DNA of 64,000 nucleotides, taken from positions 54,638,195-54,702,194 of the forward strand of contig NC_053144.1 of NCBI RefSeq assembly GCF_016808335.1, given 5' to 3'. Each line of letters begins with the position of its first letter. The stretch's first letter is position 1. This DNA comes from Panicum virgatum (Eukaryota > Streptophyta > Magnoliopsida > Poales > Poaceae). A program made the position numbers and the translations under genes. Under the pieces are notes generated by a model. It was not told the origin of the DNA. It was given only the letters and a program-made list of their open reading frames with translations, and did not search any database. Of the stretch, positions 46,705-55,712 are shown one piece after another.

Positions 46705-47659
46705 GGTACCGTTTGGGTGTAGATATTGAAGGCTAGATATTGGAATTGGTATTGAATACACTCAATGTCAGCTGTTTGGATGTGCTGAGAATTGGTACTG
46801 GAAACTCCCACCAATACCAAGCGGATATTCAACATACTGCTAGAACTTCTCTCACGATTCCGACCCCTAGAGCTCTATATTGGGTTGCATTTACCAGCGT
46901 CCGCGTCTCTCCGCCTCCGCGTTGCTCCCTGAGTTCCCTTCATCCCCTGCCGCGCCCCTCGCGACCGGCGGCCAAAGCCGCGCGTCACTCTGCTCCCACG
47001 CACCCCTCCGCCTCCTCGGCGCCCCTCCACCGCTGCTCCCCGCGCCCCTCGCGACCTGTAGCCCGGCGGCCGAAGCAGCACGTCGCGGCGTCGCGGAGGT
47101 CCTCGGCGGCGTCGAGCCGGCCCCCGCCTCCTCCGCTCCTTCCCCCCTGCGTCCCTCCGCCGCCCTGAGGTCCGCCGCACCGCTCCTCCCCTGCGCCCCT
47201 CCGCCGCCCCGAGCTCCGGTGCCGTGAGGCCCATCTGCTTGTGGGCTCAACCTCCACGTGAGGAGGGAATCTTACGGCGGCGGCGGCAACTTGGAGCCCA
47301 GACTAGTGCGGCGACTGCGGCAGCCTGGAGGCCCGAACCAGGGCATTCTTCGGCGAGGCGAGGGCAGCGGTGGTGACCTCCTCCCCAGGTCAGCGCGGCG
47401 GGGCTTTCTCCGGCGAGATGACGACGCGACCTTCTCTGACATGGCTAGGGTGGAGAGGATGAGAAGGTCAATTCCCAATTTCTTGACATGCCCATCCAAA
47501 CATGAATTGGCATTTGCTACTTCATTGGATTCCAACCGCCAATTCCATCTACACCCAAACTGCAGATTTGATATTATAACCCATTTTCAATACTAGTCTG
47601 CTTTGATATTGGTACATAATTCAATTCCAGCTGCTCAATATCTACATCCAAACGGAGCC
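46705..47659. mobile_element. PIF/Harbinger-type non-autonomous element with GC-rich cargo
   Basis: TTA target duplications lie at 46702-46704 and 47660-47662. Terminal inverted repeats are GGTACCGTTTGGGTGTAGAT and, at the right end reverse-complemented, GGCTCCGTTTGGATGTAGAT. The centre (about 46880-47450) is CpG-rich and unlike the AT-rich ends, suggesting captured genic DNA. Its open frames show no recognisable domain, so no gene is called. Confidence 0.8.
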
Positions 47660-47662
47660 TTA

Positions 47663-47952
47663 GAGCATCTCCAACAATTACTCATCCATCTCCCTAATAT
47701 CAAAAAGTTGATGCTTTGGTGATTGGAGGTGCTCCAGTAGATTACCAATCCAATCCCCCATTACCTAAAAAATTTTGGTAATCACCAAAACACACCTCCC
47801 TCTTATCTAAATGACGGGGATTTCCCTTCTACTCTATTTTTGGTGATTGAATTTTGATAATCTGCTGAAGCAACCATTACCAAAAACACAAAAGTAGCTA
47901 TTGGTAATAGAGAGAGAATATATAGGGTATGAGTAATCTGTTGGAGATGCTC
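47663..47952. mobile_element. Tourist-like MITE abutting the previous element
   Basis: Terminal inverted repeats are GAGCATCTCCAACA and TGTTGGAGATGCTC, with TTA at 47660-47662 and 47953-47955. The left TTA is shared with the element at 46705-47659. It is 290 bp long and non-coding. Confidence 0.85.
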
Positions 47953-48279
47953 TTAGTAGTAGTTGGCCCATTAGCCCAATTGTGGTTGTAGTGTGTGGTA
48001 TCTTAATACCACCTTGAAAGTTTAGGGGTGAGGGCCAGCTTATAATCCTTCTCATTCCAAACATAGTATGTACCTCCAGATTCAACCACTTATATGAAGC
48101 GAGGATGAAAATATAAGAGATGTGCTATGTGTATGCGGACTTGCTTTGTGTGTGGTGTTATAAGCAAAATAAATTGTTAGCTGGATAAGCAACAAATGAC
48201 GTGTCATCTAGTCATTTTTGTCATCTACCCATTGATAGTGTGTAGGACCTCTTCCCTGGTTTGAAGTAATTTTTAGGTT

Positions 48280-48370
48280 TTTTCTTGCATTTTAGTACCG
48301 GTTGGTGTTACCACCCGGTATTAAAGGTACTTTTAGTACCAAGTCATGCTACCGGTGCCGAAGAAAATAC
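48280..48370. repeat. AGTACCGGTTGG repeat, possible CACTA subterminal fragment
   Basis: TAGTACCGGTTGGTGTTACC, then CCCGGTATTAAAGGT, then TTTTAGTACCAAG are short direct and inverted motifs resembling subterminal repeats of grass CACTA transposons. No termini were found. Confidence 0.35.
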
Positions 48371-48754
48371 TAGTTGCGAATAGTACTGATCAGAGTTAAA
48401 AACTAATATTAATTAAAAAGTATTTTTCAAAAGTGATACAACAGAAAGTTGGAAGATAATTTGCACCTTAAACTAGCAAAAGTGTCTTTATGTGTATTTT
48501 CTTGATACATGAATTGTTATCTCTATGAAAAGTTTTTATTTACACATGTAAATCCCTTCGCCGATGCTTGCACTTCTGTAGAAGTGTTTTTTACCTAATG
48601 ATATGCAGTTTTATATTCTTAACTTAACTCACACGACTCAATACGCATATAAATATAGAATAGGATGCCAATAAATCACCTTTGCTTATTATTTATGAAA
48701 ATTTAGAGTATTGGCATGTGAACTTTATTATTGGAGTACAATCCCATACATCAT

Positions 48755-49442
48755 TTAGAAGATGGCACCACCAATGAAGGGTTGCTGCAAGTAGGCAGCA
48801 GGATTCGCCAAAGGCACTTGGCTGAACACGTTTGACAACAGTTGTTGTTTGCCAGTAGGTGACAGGACTCGCTATAGCCACTTGGTTGAACACGTTTGGC
48901 AGCAATTGTGGTTGTTGCCAGTAGGCAGCAATGATGGGGTTTGCCAAAGCCACTTGGTTGAACACGTTTGACAGCAGTTGTTGTTGCTGCCAGTAGGTGA
49001 TAGGGCTCGTCATAGCTACTTGGTTGAACACGTTTTGCAGCAATTGTTGTTGTTGTTGTTGTTGCCTGTAGGCGGTGATGGGGTTCGCTAGAGCCACTTG
49101 GTTGAACATATTTTGCAATAGGGTAGCAGCGGGGTTCACTAGCATTTGTTGTTGGTGCTGAAGAGCAATTATGCTCTGTGCTGCAAGATGTGCTTGGCAT
49201 TGTTGTTGAACCATGGCAAGTGGTTGTTGAATGAACACAGCGGATGGGGCCAAGATACCTGATGCCAACGCCTGGAGTTGTGCATAGTATTGCACGCACG
49301 GGTGTGTGGCTGCTATAGCAGTAGCCTGCGGGGAGTATAGCGGAATAGCACCTGCTGCAGCGGTCACCGGTGAAATGTATGCTGTAGCAGCGTTCACCGA
49401 GAGAGCAAGGAGAGCAAAGAAGGCAAAAACCTTAGCTGCCAT
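48755..49442 (-). pseudogene. Alpha-prolamin (zein/kafirin-type) seed storage protein with a late frameshift
   Basis: Intronless, as is usual for this family. The first 21 residues form a signal peptide (MAAKVF start, hydrophobic FAFFALLALSV, cleavage expected after NAATA). The mature part has the family N-terminal block (HPCVQYYAQLQALASGIL) and then about five Gln-rich repeats of the form QQLLxNVFNQVALANPI. Such proteins aggregate in endosperm ER protein bodies as nitrogen stores. At about 48847-48853 the coding strand reads TGGCAAACAACAACTG; one extra A shifts the frame. Before it there are about 197 codons. In the frame beyond the shift the last repeat continues and ends in the family-typical GGAIF before TAA (48757-48755). 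As written, the ribosome would instead read a foreign tail to about 48693. A sequencing error in the A run is possible. Confidence 0.85.
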
Positions 49443-49527
49443 CTTTGCTGAGAGTTGTCTAATACTTCCAAATATCTAGGCTATTAACTCTCAATATGGG
49501 TTATGAAGAAACAACTGATTTGAGGGT

Positions 49528-49537
49528 CTATTTATAG
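49528..49537 (-). promoter_or_regulatory. TATA box of the prolamin gene
   Basis: CTATAAATAG on the minus strand, 86 bp upstream of the ATG at 49442, the usual position for alpha-prolamin genes. Further upstream, CCATGTCATC (49622-49613) resembles an endosperm bZIP (Opaque2-type) site. No perfect prolamin box TGTAAAG was seen within 350 bp. Confidence 0.6.
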
Positions 49538-49639
49538 AATATAGTGATCATGTTCCCCAAGCAAGATTTTGGCATTTGGTAAACAAAAGTGTCGGGTGTC
49601 TCGATAAGTATAGATGACATGGCTTTGAGTCGACTAATA

Positions 49640-50783
49640 TGCTTGATGACTCTTTTATTGGAAATATATTATGTGTTGGCATGATAAAGCTATATACTTG
49701 GTAGTCATGCCTCCTTTTATTGTCATTGCTTGATATATGAACGATCGAGGTATGCTAACTTTAACTTCACACATGCAGCGTCAAAATGGTTTCTGCTTTG
49801 TGGAAATGAGTTTGTAGTGTTGTGATATGGTGACATGGATCTATAATCTTCTCAACCAGATTTGTCTACTAATTAGCATGTGTTCCACATGTCACGGCAA
49901 TCAATCTTGCATATTTTTTTCCTCTTTGTTTGCTTCGTGGTCTAGTGTATATTTGGCAAGTCAAATGTATATTTAATTCTTCAAAAAAAATGTATATTCG
50001 GGCCGTCGACAATGGCGGGAAGCTCAAGAGCGCAGAGGTTCACGTATATAAACATTGGTGAACAATGTAAATCGGCATCACTGACAGTAGGCATCTCTTC
50101 CGGACTGGCAGCAACCACCGATGCCGAAATTGCACGGGGTGGACAGGGCCGTCGTATAAGATTGAACTGCTGAGTTCCTACACGGACCTAAATTTTTTAT
50201 GTGTGGATGAGATCATCAGAAGGGTGTCATAAAGGAAAAACATCTTGAGTTCAAGCTCATTTCTGTTAGTAACATGAGAGCCAATCTTCGCATTGTTCCA
50301 AGTAAAATTTAAGCGATTAAAGAATGTCCACAAAAACCATCAGTTCCCGTGAAATTACCAACAGCTGTTATTGTACTATAAAATTTTCACAAGATAGAAT
50401 TCGGTTAGGTAATCAGCTTTCTAATGCCTTTTATATTGTCTACACGAGCTCTGCCGTTAGTCCTAATCCGCAATATACAGGTAAGATCAATGTCATCCAA
50501 TACGAATCAGAATGTGTTCCTTTCATATGTCACAATATACATGTACAGTCAACCACTATATCTTCTTTTGCATCGGCTTCCATCCTGAATGGCACCGTCA
50601 CAATTTCTCGAAGTTCTCCAGAACCTCAAGTGCAAGATACCTTCCTTTGTTTATTCACTCTTGCCAAGTTTTCTGAAACCACCCTTGTCAGATTTTGATC
50701 CTCGAAACTAGCATCAAGATTGAACCTGAGAAAATTTACCCACGATGCTGATTAGAAACCGCGTAGACTACCTAATGTCTTAC
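49640..50783. other. Intergenic sequence, no gene recognised
   Basis: AT-rich. A 124-codon frame at 50324-50698 shows no recognisable domain, no supportive neighbours and no splice-linked continuation. Nothing else stands out before the copia LTR. Confidence 0.45.
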
Positions 50784-50897
50784 TGTTGGAGTATATTGAG
50801 CCCATGTATAAAGGCTCATCTAGAGGCCCATGTATAGGAACTATATATCCCACCCTTCTAGGGTTTGGAGGAATACAGGTCACTATTCTCTCTTACA
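50784..50897 (+). repeat. 5' LTR of the copia element
   Basis: TGTTGGAGTATATTGAGCCC to TCTCTCTTACA, 114 bp. AACTATATATCCC is the only TATA-like stretch. Confidence 0.9.
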
Positions 50898-50924
50898 TGG
50901 TATCAGCCACCCCTCTCCTCTCCA

Positions 50925-52018
50925 TGGCCGCCGCCGCCTAGATCCTGTGCTGCCGCCGCCGCCCTATGGCCGGCCGGCCGCCGGCCCTCTCCTCCTTTCC
51001 TTCCCTCTCCTCCTTCCCTCCTCCCTCCCCTGCTTCTGGCCCTGCTGCGGCCACTGCCCTGCCCGCCGGTCCCTGGCGCGCCCTGGAGCCCGCGCCGGGT
51101 GCCGCCGCCACCGGGCTCGCGGGTACCCTGCAGAGCGCTGCGGCCGCCCCTCCCGCTGCTCCCCTGCTCGCGGGCGCTGTCGGGGCCGTGGGCGCCGACG
51201 AATCTGCTCCGGCCGCCGGCCCCTAGCGCGCCCCGCCCGCCGCCGACCCATGGCGTCCCTGGCGCGCCCTGGAGTCCGCGCCGGACGCCGGGGTCGCGGG
51301 CGCCGCCACGGCGGGCGCCGCTGGATCTGCTCCGGCCGCCAGCCCTTGGCGCGCCCTGGACGCCGGGGCCGCGAGCGCCGCCCCCGCGCCCTGCCCCTGC
51401 ACTCGCATGAGCCCTGCTGCTGCGGCCAGTGCTGGCCAGGCGGCCCCTGCTGCTCTTGCTGCCCCTGGCCTTGCCACATCCATGGCCGCGTGGGCCGCCG
51501 CTGTGCCGGCGTCGGCGCCAGCCTCCTTGGCCGTGCGGGCCGCGCCGCGCGCGTGGCACCATCCCGCGGCCACTCCTCTGGCCGCGCCCAGCGCCGCCGC
51601 CGCCATGGGCGCGGGCGCGAGCGCGGCCCCTGCCGTCGCCGCTGTGGCCCAGGCCGCCGCCGCCCAGCTCGCCGCTGCTGCCTCCTTTGCACGCGCGTAG
51701 TCCCAGGGCGCCGCCGTCGCCGCCGAGCCCTTGGCCGCCGCTGCTGCCTCCTCCGCGCGCGCAGGCTCAGGCCGTCGCACCCCTCATCTGGTCCAGGGCG
51801 CGGGCCAGACCGTCGCGCCCGCCGCCTCCCTCGCCGCTGCGCGGGCCGTCGCGCCCGCCGCCCAGGGGAGGGCCTCGTCCTGAACCCTAGCCAGCGGCCA
51901 TGCTCGCCGCCGCCGCTCCCCTGTTCGCGCCGTTCTGGACCCCGCCCGCTCCACCCAGCCAGCAGTCGACCTGGCCTGGGGGTGTGACCAGGCCGCACTG
52001 GCGCAGTCCTTCAGCGCC
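50925..52018 (+). pseudogene. copia gag remnant, UBN2 core missing
   Basis: The segment opens with an ATGGCCGCCGCCGCC start closely followed by TAG, then continues as Ala/Pro/Gly-coding low-complexity sequence like the gag leader of the element at 1-1640. None of the UBN2 landmarks found there are present. Near 51980 the family segment [13 protein letters not shown] leads into protease. The centre of gag has been lost. Confidence 0.65.
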
Positions 52019-55000
52019 ATGGGGCGGACGCCGCCGGTCAGCACCGAGTGGATCGCCGACTCGGGTGCCTCCTTCCACACCACCCCACATGTCGGTATCC
52101 TCTCTTCTATCCGACACCCACATCCCTCTTGTCCTTCTTCCATCATGGTTGGGGATGGGTCTTGCCTTCCTGTCACTGCCGTGGGTTCTGCTCCTAGCTC
52201 CTTTCGTCTTGCCAATGTTCTTGTTGCTCCTCAGATGGTTCATAACCTTCTTTCCATTCGTCAGTTTACAGCTGACAATTCTTGTTCCATCGAGTTTGAT
52301 TCTTCTGGCCTCACTGTAAAGGATTTGGCCTCCCGGCGTCCGCTACTCCGGTGTGACAGCACGGGGCCCCTTTACACCCTTCGCCTTCCTCCTTCCGCTG
52401 CACCTCTCTCGCCTTCTTCTTCGACCTGGCCGTCTTGGTCTGCCGTTTTTGCCGCGACACCGTCTTCCACCACCTGGCACCGCCGTCTTGGTCACCCTGG
52501 CCGCAACGTTCTGGCTCAGCTCAGTCGTAGTACCGATGTTCCTGGTACTAGGGCTCCTGCTGAGCCCCTCTGCCATGCGTGCCAGCTCGGTCGTCATGTT
52601 CGGCTCCCTTTTTCTTCTTCTCCTTCGCATGCGACGCATGCATTTGACCTTGTTCACTGTGACCTGTGGACCTCTCCTGTACTTAGCCTTTCTGGTTATA
52701 AGTACTATCTGGTGGTGGTCGACGACTTCTCGCACTACTCTTATGACGTCGTGCGCACCCTTCTTATCCAGGCTTCTCTGCCCCCACGCTTCTGGGATGA
52801 GAGGCTCCACACCGCCATCTACTTGCTCAACCGTCTTCCGTCCACTGCTTCTCCTGCTCCCACTCCACACCACGCTCTCTTCGGTACCCCTCCCTGCTAC
52901 GACCACCTTCGGGTCTTCGGATGTGCGTGTTACCCTAACACCTCCGCCACTGCTCCTCACAAGCTGGCGCCCCGTTCGACTCGTGTGTTCCTCGGGTACT
53001 CCCCTGACCACAAGGGGTACCGATGCTTTGATCTCACCTCTCGCCGCGTCCTGATCTCCCGACACGTCGTCTTTGACGAGTCGGATTTCCCTTACTCCAC
53101 CTCCTCCACACCTCCTGACCCCGAGCTGGAGTCGCTGTTTCCGACTGACCCGGTGGTTCAGCCACTTTTTCCTGTCTGTCCTTTCCCTGCAGGTTTTCCA
53201 GGTACACCGGCACCGTTCCCGGTGATCCCTGCTGCGCCGAGCGTGGCCCCGGTGCCCACGGTCGCGCCTCGCGCGGCCCCCGGCCCTCCGGTCGTGCCGC
53301 GCGCGGACCCAGTGTCTACCACTGCGCCACGCGCGGCCCAGGTGCTTCCCCCTGCACCTGTGCGGTACGCTCAGCCGGTGCAGGTGTACCGGCGTCGTTC
53401 GGCGTCGACACCGGCGCCGCCTCCTGCTCCGGAGTTCCCTGCGACGCCGACGTCGGAGCCGTCGCCGCCTCCTCCGGCTCCCTCTCGAGCCGAGCCGGAG
53501 GTGTACCACCTGCCAGTCATCCATCGGGATCCTCGGCATATCCATCCCATGGTGACTCGGCGGATGGCTTCTCAGGCCGCGACTCTCTCCGCCACCGAGG
53601 GAGAGCCGCGGGTCTCTCCGGTACCCTCCTCTGTCCGCGACGCCTTGGCGGATCCTCACTGGCGTCGCGCGATGGAAGAGGAGTACGCGGCTCTCCTTGC
53701 CAATCAGACGTGGGACCTCGTGCCGCGTCCGTCTGGTTGCAATGTGGTCACCGGCAAGTGGATCTGGACGCATAAGCGTCGGGCTGATGGCACAATGGAG
53801 CGCTACAAGGCTCGCTGGGTTCTCCGGGGGTTTACCCAGCGGCCTGGTGTGGACTACGATGAGACCTTCAGCCCAGTGGTGAAGCCTGCTACTGTGCGCA
53901 CGGTCCTCTCACTCGCGCTCTCTCGCTCTTGGCCTATGCACCAACTGCATGTGAAGAATGCGTTTCTTCACGCCACTCTGTCAGAGACAGTGTACTACTC
54001 TCAGCCGGCGGGATTTGTGGACTCGAGTCGTCCGAATATGGTCTGCCGGCTCAACAAGTCCCTCTATGGTCTGAAGTAGGCTCCTCGGGCTTGGTACTCT
54101 CGGTTCGCCACGTTCTTACTAACTTTGGGATTCACCGAGGCCAAGGCTGACACTTCTCTCTTCGTCTACCGCCGTGGGGATGAGACTGCCTACCTGTTGC
54201 TCTATGTTGATGACATTGTGCTCACCGCCTCCAGTCAGCAGTTGTTTGAGCGCGTCATCTCCTTCCTGCAGCAGGAGTTTGCTATGAATGATCTTGGTCA
54301 GCTCCACCACTTCTTGGGCGTTACTGTTGAGACTCGCCCATCTGGCCTGTTCCTTCACCAGCGGCAGTATGCACTCGACATTCTGGAGCGGGCTGGGATG
54401 ACTGATTGCAAGCCATGCTCCACTCCTGTCGATACTCAGGCGAAACTGTCTGCTGATCTAGGTGATCCGGTGGCTGATCCTACTACCTACCGGAGTCTGG
54501 CTGGCGCTTTGCAGTACCTGACCTTCACCCGGCCAGATCTCACCTATGCCGTTCAGCATGTATGTCTTCACATGCATGATCCCAAGGAGTCTCACCTTGC
54601 TGTGCTGAAGCGTCTCCTCAGGTACGTCCGTGGCACTGTTGGCTTCGGCTTGGTTCTTCACCGCTCTCCCACCTTTGAGCTGGTGGTCTACACCGACGCT
54701 GACTGGGCTGGCTGCCCGGACACTCGCCGCTCCACTTCCGGCTACGCCGTCTTCCTGGGCGGCAACCTGGTCTCCTGGTCGTCCAAGCGGCAACCGGTTG
54801 TCTCCCGCTCCAGTGCTGAGGCGGAGTACCGGGCTGTCGCTAACGGCGTGGCGGAGGCGTCCTGGCTTCGACAGCTCTTGGCGGAGCTCCACAGCCCGCT
54901 CGCCAAGAGCACGCTCGTCTACTGTGACAACGTCAGCGCCGTGTATCTCTCCACCAACCCCGTCCAGCACCAGCGGACGAAGCATGTGGAGATCGACCTA

Positions 55001-55147
55001 CACTTCGTGCGCGACAGAGTCGCCGTCGGCGATGTTCGGGTACTCCATGTCCCGACCACCTCCCAGTTTGCTGACATCTTCACCAAGGGACTGCCCTCCT
55101 CGACCTTCTCGGAGTTTCGCTCCAGCCTCAACGTAGCCGGTGGCTAG
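52019..55147 (+). pseudogene. copia pol: protease, truncated integrase, RT and RNase H
   Basis: Protease motif [14 protein letters not shown] is near the start. The GAG-pre-integrase segment ([10 protein letters not shown]) and zinc-binding part ([14 protein letters not shown]) follow. The integrase core jumps from [10 protein letters not shown] directly to [19 protein letters not shown] (near 52740), losing the part with the second Asp and the Glu of the DDE site. RT starts at WDLVPRPSG, with motifs [17 protein letters not shown] and YVDDIVLTAS. TAG at 54077-54079 follows SLYGLK, where the family has Gln, and the frame then continues open to TAG 55145-55147. RNase H is intact by motif (YTDADWAGCPDTRRSTSGY, SSAEAEYRA). 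It is not translatable as a full polyprotein. Confidence 0.85.
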
Positions 55148-55195
55148 TTGTGTCTGCGGGGGGAGGGTCTTTGCCCTTTGTACTTTATTCTTGTT

Positions 55196-55304
55196 CAGTC
55201 TTGAACACCGCTGCGTCGGTAGTTCAGACTGCGGGGGGTGTTAGCTTTCTTGTTGTCCAGTCTTGAACACCGCTGCGCCGGTAGTTCAGACTGCGGGGGG
55301 TGTT
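55196..55304 (+). repeat. 62-bp tandem duplication including the polypurine tract
   Basis: CAGTCTTGAACACCGCTGCG...ACTGCGGGGGGTGTT occurs at 55196-55242 and again at 55258-55304, offset 62 bp with one mismatch. The element therefore has two polypurine tracts, the first followed by TGTTAGCTTT rather than an LTR. Confidence 0.85.
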
Positions 55305-55414
55305 GGAGTATATTGAGCCCATGTATAGAGGCCCATCTAGAGACCCATGTATAGGAACTATATATCCCACCCTTCTAGGGTTTGGAGAAATACAAGTCAT
55401 TATTCTCTCTTACA
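55301..55414 (+). repeat. 3' LTR of the copia element
   Basis: Same length and ends as the 5' LTR. About six transitions separate them, roughly 5 percent divergence, so the insertion is not recent. The small sample makes any date rough. Confidence 0.9.
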
Positions 55415-55418
55415 CTTA

Positions 55419-55651
55419 CTCCCTTCATCCATCAATGTAAGGTGTATTTTGATAGTGGAAAAATCTTTCAAAATAGATTTTCTCACTTGCTACAAAAATC
55501 AATACTATCTTAAAATAACTTTGAGTATATATCTTTTGGTATAATTTTTTACACTAGACATGCATATAATTCAATTAATTACCGATGAAGCTTCTAAAGT
55601 TTGACATTTATCTAGTCAAAATACACCTTATATTGGTATAGACTGAGGAAC
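55419..55651. mobile_element. Stowaway (Tc1/mariner) MITE
   Basis: TA duplications lie at 55417-55418 and 55652-55653. Inverted ends are CTCCCTTCATCC...GTAAGGTGTATTTTGA on the left and its counterpart TCAAAATACACCTTATATTG...GACTGAGGAAC on the right, the Stowaway pattern. The copia target duplication overlaps its first base, so the copia landed on the MITE border. Confidence 0.8.
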
Positions 55652-55712
55652 TAAAGTGATATGGTAAGGAACACTTGACAAACATATGATGTGGGCAGTA
55701 TAAGAACAGGCA

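Larger units (their letters stand above)
50784..55414 (+). mobile_element. Complete but defective Ty1/copia retrotransposon
   Basis: LTRs of 114 bp at 50784-50897 and 55301-55414 are flanked by the 5-bp duplication CTTAC (50779-50783 and 55415-55419). A primer-binding site TGGTATCAGCC follows the 5' LTR directly, and a GCGGGGGG polypurine tract precedes the 3' LTR. The two LTRs differ at about six positions, all transitions, by eye. The gag UBN2 core and the integrase core are deleted and RT has a stop. It is the same family as the fragment at 1-1829. Confidence 0.9.

Noticed and set aside
46740..47596. Several GC-rich frames in the PIF/Harbinger element
   Set aside because: No family motif and no start context; more likely captured non-coding or fragmentary genic DNA.
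50324..50698. 124-codon frame
   Set aside because: No recognised motif, AT-rich, no splice partners; kept only as an unassigned region.
50830..51998. Frames of 385 and 344 codons on opposite strands
   Set aside because: Low-complexity Arg/Ala/Pro shadows of the decayed copia gag leader.
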